64,000 nucleotides of DNA from contig MU405224.1 of NCBI GenBank assembly GCA_022836615.1, forward strand, positions 310,001-374,000, read 5' to 3'. Of this stretch, positions 34,601 to 46,240 are shown piece after piece. The translations under genes and the position numbers were made by a program. Numbering within the stretch: the stretch's first letter is position 1; every line of letters begins with the position of its first letter. Under the pieces are notes generated by a model. That model was not told where the DNA came from, ran no database searches, and saw nothing but the letters and a program-made list of their open reading frames with translations. Source of the DNA: Annulohypoxylon bovei var. microspora. Lineage: Eukaryota > Ascomycota > Sordariomycetes > Xylariales > Hypoxylaceae.

Positions 34601-36866
34601 GTAATCTAAATAATGTGATGATCTTGATAGTAATGGTCATCTGGATTCTGGACAAAGTGGCAGGTATCTTGAGCACAAGGAGGTCTATTAGATGTATTTC
34701 TCTATTTTCTGTCTTGTCTTAATTCACGTGGCATGTCTCAATAAGCTACTAGAGCGATGGCTAAATGACTACAAGAATGTTTGATTAATTTCTGAATATT
34801 TGGTGTGTATAACAATGTCTCAAAGTCCTTAGGTACATGGATAGGTAGTTAATGATAGACACGATCTTCGTGGAAACGTGTGGTAATTGAAACCTACCTA
34901 TTCGCTTTATCTTCTAGGTTGCCGAGCTCTACTTACATACGTAATGCCTGCTGATAGAAATGTGGAAGCTATAGCTATGTACCTTGTTAGTCGGGCACGC
35001 GCTGTAATCACCAACCGACTGGCTGGGGCTATTTGTGAGTAATTCCCCCAGAGATGATGGATGTGGGGTGTAGTCCTAAGCCTGCCCTATGTGAAAGTGT
35101 TGTGGTCACATAATTTTGTAGCCCTATCCACGCGCTTGCTGGTATGATCATACGAGTGAATCCTAAGTCGGTTAGAGACTATCTTTGTCGCCTCTAAGAG
35201 GACTTCTAGAGCTTTTCTTAGAATCTTAGTCTGGATCTCGATGGCGTCTGGAGGAATTAAGCTTTATACTACTCCCTAGCTCGGGCCTCGAGCTCAAGGG
35301 CTGCTGACACGATCAATGTGAATTTTTGCCGACAGCCAAGCCAAATGCGAAAACCTTTTAAGGTTCATGTTAAACATCAAGGCGTATAGTGTAGGGAGTA
35401 TCCTGTAAACTTCTCATCGTTTCCCTTTCTATCGTATGTGTCGGTATTTGGTCAAAATATTGTATTTGCTAGTATTGAGAATACAATCCGTGAATACCTA
35501 GATCAACAGTTCTTAGCCCGAAATTGAAAATTTTATCACTGAGGATAGGATATTTGTAGTCCTTGATATGAATGGGAACGAATGTACATGTAATAATAAC
35601 GGTGTTCTTGTGCGAAGGCTTTGCTGACCACTGATCCAAATACGATAGCAACGGATGGAAAGACTAACTAATCTCCTTCCTATCTTCCTTGTTGGGTAGT
35701 ATCTATAGGGCGGGATGCGACGAAATACATATTATCAGCACCTATCTCAGCCTACAAAATCCTAATAATGCTTCTGCCGTAGGCAATCTCTCCAAGGATT
35801 GGTGGTATAGAGATTAGCGCGCACAAATATAGGTAGTTATAGAAGGCATTTCTGAGGCTGGCATAGCCTTGTGAAAGACGGCATGTGCTTGCTGGGCCCT
35901 ATTGGTGCAAGCGAGGAGTCTACATCTAATTCTTATTCCTAGGTACCTACCTAGTTCTTCACTTACATAGGGACTATCCCGAGGTGCCGACCTAGCTTTT
36001 GCTCACCTCGGCATAAGACAGTCTCATATCGTGACAATTAAACAACTCAAGATACGTACGTATGAGTGAGTTTCTTCTTAGCTGCTGTATAGCTCCCCGA
36101 ACAGCCTCATCATCAGCCCATATTCATCGACTTGATACTAGATCGTCGAAATGCAGGTACGAGGCCGGCAAAACTGAAAATGAAATATGCTTACCTTCGT
36201 CCTAAACCAACCGAGGACTCGGTAAACTTGTGATATGTTCTCACGAAGCAAGAGTCCGCGAGACTTTCCCGGAAAGGGAATAGCTGATCAACCAATCGGG
36301 CAGCTGAATAGGGGTTAGAAGAGCCGTGATAGCCTCAGCGGGGTGCCACGGGACGATTCCCGGTCTAGTAAATGCGACCAGACTGACCCAGGCAGCTGCT
36401 AGGGCACCGACGAGTACTGCAAACCTTAAAGGACGTTTGATTTGACATGGAATTACCTTGCGTGAGGCTCTCTCTGCCGCTTGACTATTTCATGTGAAAT
36501 CTGGCTAGCGTCCAGTTTTACAGCTACAGCGGATCTCAAGGGCACTTAGTGATCTAGACAGGCATTAAGGGGCGGAGCTGCGCTTTTGACTCCGCATACC
36601 TACCGCGTTACGCACTTACATCATGGTCTACAATTCCTGAACCCCATAAAGAAAGAATAGATGCGTTTGTTGGTATTTTATACGTTAGGAGACTTCTAAA
36701 GGTTAGCATGTGTTGGGCACGGAACTTAGTGGGGACTAACGATGAACGTGTAGGAAGCTGTTAAACATACGCACGAGATGCGCTTTGATGGTGTCCATAT
36801 GTCATATTCAGAATCGACAGGCTAGCTAGGGTATATGCAACTGTTGCCACTTAAGCTTTAAGGAGA
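31630..36866. other. 5.2-kb gene-free region upstream of the WOPR gene, ending at the retrotransposon
   Basis: Only short frames (up to about 113 codons) occur, and none has a recognisable domain or spliceable homology. Base composition is ordinary until the LTR boundary. Long upstream regions and long 5' leaders are known for Wor1/Ryp1-type regulators, so the part nearest 31.6-33.3 kb could be leader and promoter. The rest looks like unconstrained intergenic DNA with TAGGTA-type motifs. No tRNA or further 5S gene is seen. Confidence 0.5.
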
Positions 36867-37084
36867 TGTGCGTCCGAGCCTCCTAATCGTACGGAATATC
36901 ATCTATATATAATAAACGTTATTCTATACTAATAAAAGTAAACTTATGTAATCAAATTGTTAATTAATTTAAGTTTTATAACTAGTTAAATTTACATGCG
37001 ATTTAAGGTTATTTCAGCAGCCCACGCTTGCCACCGCAAGTGGTTTAAACGTTATTATAAAAACCTTTAAATTAAGGATTTATA
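36867..37084 (-). repeat. Left LTR (3' LTR in element orientation)
   Basis: Starts TGTGCGTCCGAG at its outer edge, where cytosines and guanines are intact, and becomes AT-converted towards the interior. It pairs base-for-base with 42354-42571 at a constant offset of 5487. Confidence 0.92.
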
Positions 37085-37087
37085 TCA

Positions 37088-37099
37088 CTCTTTTCCTCC
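37088..37099 (-). other. Candidate polypurine tract of the retrotransposon
   Basis: On the minus strand this reads GGAGGAAAAGAG and sits three bases inside the left LTR. That is the place and composition expected for the plus-strand primer of an LTR element running on the minus strand. Confidence 0.6.
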
Positions 37100-40000
37100 A
37101 TTATGATTATTTATAATTATTATAAACATAATTTTTCTTATAATTGCCGTCGATTTTAATTAAATATTTATTTGCTTATATACCATAAGTTTTATATAAA
37201 GTGACCGTTATTTATATATATTAAAAATAAATTATTACCATTATATTTATTAAGGAATATTAATCTTTTTAAGTTATATAATTAATAAATATTACTTTAA
37301 TAATAATAATAAATTTCCCACAAGCCGTTATAATACGACTTATATTTACCTGCCCATTATTATATCTTTAACATTTAATTTTTAAAAGCGTAAATACGTA
37401 TTAAACCTTTTTTTTTTTATAAATACGTTTTTATTTATTCTTAAGATATTTTTATATCATTGTAATAATTATAAGTTATAAAAGCTTTATATTATATTAT
37501 TAATTATTTTTAAGCTACGGCTTTTTCTTTTTTAATTAATTCACGAATATATTCGGTATATTTAATAAATGATTAATTTTAAAAGAATTACGTATTAAAT
37601 ATTAAGAAAAAATTATTATAACCGCCAAATTTAATAATACGGTTATAAATAATTAAAACTTATTAAAGTAAATTAAATAAGTTCGTAATTATAAAATTTA
37701 CTTAATACTTTCGAAATATAATCCTTTTTAAATTATTATTAACTTTTTTTATTTTACCATTACCTTTAAAACGTAAAGGAATAATTAATTTTATAATAAA
37801 ATTATATTATTAAGTTTAATTCATAGCTTTATGGTTAATAAAATTTTAAGCGTTATTAAATATTTATTTTTATAAATAACCAAATGTTTCTTTGATTTTT
37901 ATAAATAATAAAATATAATTAATAAATTTCGTTAATAATATTATTTTAATTTTCATTTAACCGATAATATACTTAATTACCATTAATATCGCCGTTTATT
38001 TTAAAAACATATAATTAATTATTTAATACGTAAACGATATTAAAAGGTGTATCGGTTATAAATTTAATAATAACGTATTTAATTTCTTTATTAATTAATA
38101 AAAAAAACATTTAATTATAACTTAATGTATTATTAACGTTATTTTAAAGTATTAAAGTAACTTTATTATTTTTTTAAATATTACTTTAATTGTAACATAT
38201 CTTTAATTATAATATATATTCGTTAACCGGCAAATTATATTATTATATTTTAATATAAATTATATACTCATTACATTAATTACCATTCCCACCGCATATA
38301 AAAGGTTTTTAAATACTTTAATATATTTTAAAATTTTATATAATTAATTTTAATGCTTAACGAAATATTTTTTTACTTATTCTTTTTTTATTACCGTTAA
38401 AAGGTCCGTTCTTTGTAATAAGTGTTTATAAATTATTTAAAAATTTAATTAATTAAGTTTATAAAAATATTAAATAAGTTTCGTTATTACTTTATTTTTA
38501 TTAATTAATAGGACTTTATTAATTAAATTTAAATTAAAAGGTTTAAATAAATAATTTATTAATACATAAGTTTTACTAGGGTAATAAATGATTTATATAC
38601 CATAATATTTAATAATATTTAAAAAACGTATAATCTTAATAAATTATTTAACCTTAATATTAATTAATTTAAACAATTCATAATTTATAATTATTATAAT
38701 TTCTTTTCCTTTTACTTAATAATGTTAATATTATAATAATAATATAATTTTTAATAATTTTTTTTTTTAAATTAAATAATATATTTACATATTTGTAAGC
38801 TTTTTAAAAAAATAAACTATTAAATATAAAACATTTTAATTATTATAAAAATGTAATTAAAGTAAAATTATTTTAACGTGTAATTTATTAACGTTTAATT
38901 TAATTATTAAAAATAATTTCCAATTAAATTATTATATTATTAATATAATAATAATTAAATTATAAATCTTTTCCCATGTTATTATTACTTCTACATTTAA
39001 TTTAATAAATTTATCTTTAAATTTATTTATAAAGATTATTAATAAAGTTATTATTATTAAATAATCTTTTATTAAATGTTTAAAATAATTTATTATATTA
39101 ATAAATGTTTTAATTTATATAATTATTTTAAGCTTAAGACGATTTTTAATTATTATCACCTTAATTAAATCTGCTTTAATATTAATTTTAAAAATAATAA
39201 AGTTAAAAAAGATTTTTTCTTTAATAAAAAACTGAAACTTAAAGGTATTAATAATCATGTCGTATGCCGTAAAATACTTAAAAATCATTAAAAGTTATTT
39301 ATATAATTGTTTTTTTATATTAACTTATATTATTATATTATTTAACAATTTAATTAATTATTTAATAAAAAAAATTATAATTTCCTTTATAAGCGCTTAA
39401 AACATTGTTAAAGCGTTTATTAAACCGAATAATATTACTATTTATTTATATATTTTAAATAAAATTACGAAAGCCGTTTTCTTATAATAAAATCCATATA
39501 TGGATATATATTAAAACCTATCTTTTAAATCGATGAAAACGTACCATTTATAACTTAATATTTTTTAAATTTAATTTATGGTATTAAGTAATAAATATAC
39601 ATTTTTCTTTATACGTTTATTAACTTTTTAATAATCGTAATAAAAACGTTAAATCATATTTAAATTTATTTTACTTAATATAACCGTTTAATTAAATACT
39701 TTCTTAAGGATAAATAATAATAATAAAGCTTAAAAACTTTTATTTTTTCGAATAATCTTTTTTTTATGTTTTTTAACGAATTTATATAATGCTTATTTTT
39801 ATTATAAATTATACTTTTTTAAAAAAAGTTTTATAAATAAAAAGTTATTTATATTAATATAATGTTATATTTTCGTAATTATATTTATTCGTCATTTCTT
39901 TTTATTAAAAAATTCAAATATTTCATTAATATAAATATTTAAATAAACGTTAATTATATTATTTATAATAGGTATATTTTTATATTATTATAATTTAAGC

Positions 40001-40821
40001 TTATAAAAAACATTAAAAACTAATTTTTATACATAATTAATTAACATTTTATTAATTAATTTTAAAATAAATTTTCTTTTATATTTTTATAATATAATAA
40101 TTTTTTTATTTACCTCATTTTTACATTAAATTTCCCATTTATAAAATACACCTTTTTTAAATATAAAGTCTTTTAAGAACGTTTTATTTAAAACGATTTT
40201 TATTAATATTATGAATGGGACATTATACTTATTTTTAATTTTAAACCTTACCATAATAATAACATTTTTCGTTATATATAACCTTAAACCGTTTACTTTT
40301 ATTATAATAAATAATTACTTCATTTTATATCTTTGTAAATTTTTTATTAAAGATTATAAAACGTAATAAACCGCGTAACCATAATTAAAAAAGGTTATAA
40401 AATATTTTTCATCGTTTAATTTAACCATGAAAAAGTTATATTATTTTTTATATCTTTTTTTAATTAACTTGTTTTTATATAATAATAATTTAAAGCCGTT
40501 ATTTACTTTTATTAAATAAATACAATTATTTTAATTTTCGTTATTAAGGTTATTAAATAAATTAATAAGTTTTAAATCGATATTTAATTTAATTAACGCT
40601 TTTGTTAAGCTTTATTAATCTTGTTTTTTATTTTTATTTTTTATAAAATAAACTCATTTATTATTACTTTTATTCTTTTATTTATTATAAATATTTTAAA
40701 CTTTTTTTCCGAATTTTTAACGATCGTTATTATTTTCTTTAAACAAGGTGCTTTTTAACATGATTTTCTTAAATTTCATTAAATATATCAAGGTTTTTCA
40801 AAGAAAACGCAGCTTTTAAAT

Positions 40822-40863
40822 ATAATCCTTTATTTAATAACTTTTTTTATTACAATTAAAACA
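40822..40863 (-). pseudogene. Decayed gag zinc knuckle (CCHC) remnant
   Basis: Minus-strand codons read C-F-N-C-N-K-K-S-Y-stop-I-K-D-Y. If C-to-T/G-to-A changes are assumed, the spacing is that of C-x2-C-x4-H-x4-C, with His and the last Cys changed to Tyr and two Gly changed to Asn and Ser. It lies about 1.7 kb from the element's 5' end, where gag should be. Confidence 0.5.
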
Positions 40864-42353
40864 TTTATTATTAAATATTCTTATTATAAATCCACTTTTT
40901 TTTTAATTAAATTAATTTATTAATTATTTTATTTAAAATTTAATATTATTATTTATTATACCACCATTAATATTATTTTCGTTAAATTTTAAGGCTTTAA
41001 TTAAGTTACGTTTAATTAAATTATCATTACTTTTAAAATTCATAAATTATAAAAAAATACCGTTATATCGTAAAATATAATAATTATTATAAATGTATTA
41101 TATATTTTATTTTTAACCGATATTTAAATAATTAAAGCCACTTATTATATTATTTTTTTTATTATTTAAATTATATTTAAAAAATTAATTTAATTATAAA
41201 ATAACAGTTATACATTTAATGCGTAAATACATAATAAATTAATTAATATTTTATAATTTTAATATAAGTTTTTAATACGTATAAAAAGCTTGTAAAAAGC
41301 TTTTTATATTTTTTTTATAAAGTTTATAAAACTTTTATTTTATTATAATAATAAGGTTATAAATATAATAAATAAGTTATAAAATATATAATACTTTTTT
41401 AACATTTAAAATATTATTTTTAAAAATATAACTTAAGTTAACTTCTACATTTATACGTAAATTATTATTTATTAAAAATCACTTAATAATTTTATAAAGA
41501 TTTTCATGGTTTATAAAAAATAAAATATTAAAGTTATTTTTAATTTATTTTATATTTTATTAAACTTATTTAAAATAATATAATTCATTTATATTAACTT
41601 TAATAATAAAAGTATTATTATTTTTTTTTTTTTTTTATATTTAAAGAACTTATATGCCTTAATAAATAATATGACTTTTAATTAAATTTACTTAACTTTT
41701 CTTTTTTAATTAATTTAAACTTTATTTAAGATATTAATTTTTTAAAAGTTAAGCTTTTTATTAAAAAAGCGTTTATTTAATATATAATTTTTAAGTTATT
41801 TCGAATATAAAAACGATTATAAGTTAAAGTTATGTTATTTAATATAATAAATATTTAAAAGCTCATTTAAATTATATAATAATAAGTTTAATAATTTAAT
41901 TTAATTATAATTTAATATTAAATTTTTATTAATATAATATTAATACGGTTAAATTATTTTTATTATTATTATAATTATCGTAAAGTTTATTATTAAATTA
42001 AATATATATTTAAATTAATTATTTATGTTTTTATTTAAGTTTTTATTAACTTTTATTTAATTAAAAGCTAATAATTTAAGCCGTAAATGGATTTAATAAA
42101 TTAAATTATTATAATTCTTTTAAAAATTAATAAAATCAATGGTATTAAAGATTTTAACGACATTAAAAACGTTTATTATTATTTTATTTTTACTTTTAAT
42201 TTTACCTTTAATTTTACCGGTTAATTCGTTAAGTAAATTAAAGTTTTTAAATATAATTTCGAAAGTTAAAATAAAAGGTATAAAAATGTGAAAAAAAAGT
42301 ATAAAAATGAATTAATTTACATTATTAACGTTTTGCTTATATAAATAATTATT

Positions 42354-42571
42354 TATACGTTTAAGCTTTTTAATCATACAAAATATCATTTATATATAAT
42401 AAACATTATTTTATACTAATAAAGGTAAATTCGTGTAATTAAATTATTAATTAATCTAGGTTTCATAACTAGCTAGATTTATACGCGATCTGAAGTTATC
42501 TCAGCAGCCCACGCTTGCCACCGCAGGTGGTCCAAGCGTTGCTGCGGAAACCCTCAGATCGGGGATCCACA
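42354..42571 (-). repeat. Right LTR (5' LTR in element orientation)
   Basis: The mirror of the left LTR: the inner half is AT-converted (TATACGTTTAAG) and the outer half is intact (GCGGAAACCCTCAGATCGGG), ending CCACA. It is followed by GAGA, matching the four bases before the left LTR. Confidence 0.92.
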
Positions 42572-42729
42572 GAGACTTGGTGTAGATCACCCGGAGAACG
42601 GATGATCTTGGCATTAAGACAACATCGGTCCCGCTAGATGCTAAGCCTCCGTCCATTAATTGCTCACACCTTACCTTCTATGATTACAGTAAGGTGGGGC
42701 ACGAAGGCTCTAGTGTAATTCACTAGACG

Positions 42730-45060
42730 TCAGTTCTCGAGAAAGAACCAAGGACGTTTCGATGTTGCAGCGCCGTATGCTTCGCCAGGAATCTCTATCG
42801 GTACCGGGATAATGTCGCTGAAGTCGGATTGATCAGAAGATCGAGATCCCTCCTCATTAGAATCCTGAGATAGGATGGGGACTATAGACCACGAAGTTAA
42901 CAATCACTGCCCGTGCAAAAGTTCAGGACTTGTATAAGACCGCAAGACCTGGTTCACGGGTTTGGAGCGACTAGGAAAGCCGTAAGAGGCGCTGCATGTC
43001 GAAACAGGGATGATAGAAAACTCCGAATCTTACTTACCAATCACTCCGCATTCCCAGTTGCGACAGGTAATCTTTGGGTTGCCGGTCCCCCTCTCTTTCG
43101 TCAGGCGGCCCCTGAATGTCCGAGTTTCACATTAGTCGGATATTGATTCTGGAAGGGTATATGCTTACCATGCGCTTTCTGACAAATTTGCACTTCCAAC
43201 ATAAGCAAAAGCAGCCTTGGATTGGCCCGAGTGTCGATGGCGGACTATCATGAGCTTGCTATGTACGAGAACACCGGTCCTCACGCTTTTCGAATCGCGA
43301 ACTAATTCCCGAGGAAACGTAGCCGAATCCCACCATTTGGCATTCACACAAATGGTTCCTGCTGCCTAGACGACATTTAGTTAATGTTTCCCTTTTCTTA
43401 TATACCTTCGAGTATGCACTTACATCCTTTCCGCCACGACTTTTTATCACAGTGTCATGAGATGGAAAGTAGATTCGGAATTTGTCCTTCAAGTCTGAGC
43501 CCTTATTTTTGCCGCCCTTCGCACCCCTCATCCCGTATTCTTTCAAGCCGTTGTCGCCTATGTTGTTAGTTAGAGGGTGCATTGGATAAGAATGGGACGA
43601 GTTCAACCTTGAGCACCATAATATATGGCTGATACTAGGTCCATGTTCACTGATCCTAGTGACGAAATCATGAAATCAACCTCGATTGCTTTGGAAGTGT
43701 TGAGTCCGAGTGATGTTACGGCTCGGCCGAGGCCGCAATATCCTATTTAAGACTGTCAACATAAATATACTACTATAATGTGAGCCTAATGAATTACCTG
43801 TTCGCTGCCACTTGTCACCCACATGTGACGTAGCACTACACTGGCGTTAGCTATCAAACTACGACATACTCCAGAAAGATGAGTGTCCCAATTTAATTAA
43901 GGCTTACATTGTGTGGACGAATCTGTAGTGATTTGCTTCCGAAAAATCATAGTTTGTAAGGCTGCTTACCAGACTCTCCTCCAAGCCTTGGGCCCGAAGA
44001 AAATAACACAGCTCGTCGCCGAATGGACCGAGTTTGTTAGAAGACTGTAATTTGGGGTCGTCGATTCGAGGGAGGTCTATGAGAAAAACCATATTCTCAA
44101 TAATTCCATTCTCGCCCCACTGCGCCATCTAAGGTTAGGAACCGTGTATGATCGCACCGAGAAAATATTTCTCAACTTACGTCGTAGGGAACGAAATTCC
44201 CGGTCGGTACAACTACTCGCAAGTATTTGGGGTATTTCAGTAGTTGTAGCTTCGAATGCATATTTCCGGTTGACATCATAGGTGGGAAACAGAACTTGAC
44301 AGCTGCGCCGGTGGGTGCGTTGGCTTTTATTTCCTCTCGCTGGAAATGAGCGTTACTATATTAGCCTGACGGTATGCAGAAGTGCCCACGATATCAAGGA
44401 AGATCGTACCTGCGCTTCGCCTGAAGCGAAAGCAACGAAAACAATTTTGGTCCTAGCGAAGTTGATCTTAGATAACATCCATTGGTCATCCCATTGAAAT
44501 GAGCTAATCACGGCAAGTTCAAGCTCCTCCTTCTGTAGAACCTCCTCGATCTTGATATCGTCTCTACGTGGACATCCTGCGACCCACGTCTTCTTTACTG
44601 CGCCCTTTGGATATGGAAGACGAGGAGTGCCTTTCGTAGGTAAGCTGACCGGGGTCTCAATATCGACTTTGGGTCTTTGCCGACGGCCCTGTTCATCAGG
44701 CTGCGAATCTGGTGCCTTTCGCTTCGTCGATCTTGCGAGTCGTTCTTCCTCCATCTTTTTTCTATCTAGTCCTGGAATCCCAAAGCTACTTGATGCCGTA
44801 GATGCGGGTTGCTGGGGATTTAATGTTGCATCTTTTAGCGATGCAAATTTAGATACCTGTTTAATGGGGGGATTATTGGGTTCTTTTGTGGCCGATGGGA
44901 AATTGGGTTTCTGGTCCGTTCTGTCTTGGTCTTGTTCTTCGTCCGAGCTGAGTTCAATGGGTTTCTTGGGCGAGGCACCACTGGTTTCTTGTAAGGACAA
45001 AGCTATCGCGTAGCGTAGTGCAGCATCCTCGTCGCCATCGAAGGCGTCAAGACCGTCCAT
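42730..45060 (-). CDS. TDP1: Tyrosyl-DNA phosphodiesterase 1 family protein with N-terminal UIM-like motif
   Basis: Phospholipase-D-superfamily DNA repair enzyme that removes topoisomerase I peptides and other blocks from 3' DNA ends. Nine exons rebuilt on the minus strand give 586 aa in phase: 45060-44410, 44339-44181, 44128-43908, 43835-43798, 43742-43608, 43557-43424, 43365-43169, 43111-43038, 42881-42730. The first HKD-type motif (MHSKLQLLKYP...PTGNF) is in exon 2. The second (VHSKLMIVR...VGSANLSESAWG) spans exons 7-8. Exon 9 ends PVPIEIPGEAYG...RPWFFLEN. Residues about 9-24 (EDAALRYAIALSLQE) fit a ubiquitin-interacting motif. The donor GTTGAA after exon 5 is weak. An upstream in-frame ATG at 45096 would add twelve hydrophobic residues. 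The stop lies only 159 bases from the RIP-damaged LTR, yet the gene shows no RIP. Confidence 0.9.
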
Positions 45061-46240
45061 AATGAAGAAGAAAATGGAGCTTGATGATGTTAGCAAGACA
45101 GTCTTGGAAGATCGGGTCGTGGAGGAATATGAGGTTTCATTAGTAGGAATATCTACCTAGATAAGCTATGTATGGTTGAAGCACTGACGTAAAATGAACC
45201 GCGTAACGAGAAGCACGACTCTAACACGTTAGCACGTGACCGCCCCTTGGCATTTTCCGGCTTCGGAGAATATGACATCACATGAGTGTATGAGTTACTT
45301 GTATTACCTAGTAGGTATTAATAGATGCACGTGTCTATTCAGATACTTTCAGTTACCTGGGTGGATGGTTTGAGCATTCACGGGATACTAGGGGACTTTT
45401 AAGTCTGGGTTGATTTCACATCTTCAAGGTCGGGGTTTGATGATATATCTCGACCATGGAGGTCTGTCTTATTAAGGGCATAGGGTCGACGGTAGGTATC
45501 CCGTGTGACCAACTGCCTGAATATACCACCAGAAAAAAAGAAAAAAAAACCCGATTTTCTCTCCTCTGTAATCTCGTTACACCCCTGCGACTAAATCGCC
45601 TCTGCCCTTTTCAAATCATCATCTCGGAAGTATCGAACCATCACTCCTTTCCGGATTTCCGTACCGCCTGAAAGAACCGGAGCCGATCCATCTCCATCTA
45701 GAAGCCGAAACCCCAGATCCGACGCCCGATCCGACACCAAGCCCGGTTGACTATGTACGTGGTGATCCCATGACTCCAACTTGACAAGAGTCGCCTTAGT
45801 GAAAACAAGTTTTCAGGAAGTGTTTAACGCAAATTGCCAAGGTGCCAACTACCAAGTTGGACTTAACTCAAAGAGGCACCGCGCCTCATATTCCGTAATA
45901 CATGGTCGTGTGAATGGAAAAAGAAGAAATAAAGAAGAAAAGAAAAGCAAGAATGCGTTGCCCTGTTGTCTCTTGTATCATGCGTAGATGTCGAAATGCC
46001 TAGCCGTGACTATTCCTAAGTATCACAGTGCAGTAGACTCCGTCCCTCTGAAAAATTAAAGAAAACAAGAGACGAAAATAATAGGTGATGCGCGTGTTGT
46101 CGTGTGGTACCGTAACAAAGGAAAACGGTGCGTGAAATGGCCAGAGCCAAACTCATTGTCGAGGTAACCAGTATATGTCTCTAAACACCAATAACACCAT
46201 GCGAAAGTTCGGATCCAGAGGAGTGTGAAGGCAGTCGCAA
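45061..46240. other. Intergenic: TDP1 promoter and 3' side of the Edc1-like gene
   Basis: No supported gene. A purine run at 45531-45549 and short overlapping frames at 45.45-45.99 kb are seen without recognisable protein features. Confidence 0.45.

Larger units (their letters stand above)
36867..42571 (-). mobile_element. RIP-degenerated LTR retrotransposon, 5.7 kb
   Basis: Two 218-base direct repeats (36867-37084 and 42354-42571) bound an extremely AT-rich interior with no ORF of 60 codons. The repeats align without gaps, and every difference I checked is a C/T or G/A transition. Element ends read TGTG...CACA as expected for LTRs, and a 4-base GAGA lies on both outer sides as a candidate target-site duplication. 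Minus orientation is supported by a purine tract just inside the left LTR (minus strand, 37088-37099) and a decayed CCHC knuckle at 40822-40863. CA/TG dinucleotides appear scarce inside while CG remains, as expected for repeat-induced point mutation. Copia or gypsy affiliation cannot be decided. Confidence 0.9.
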
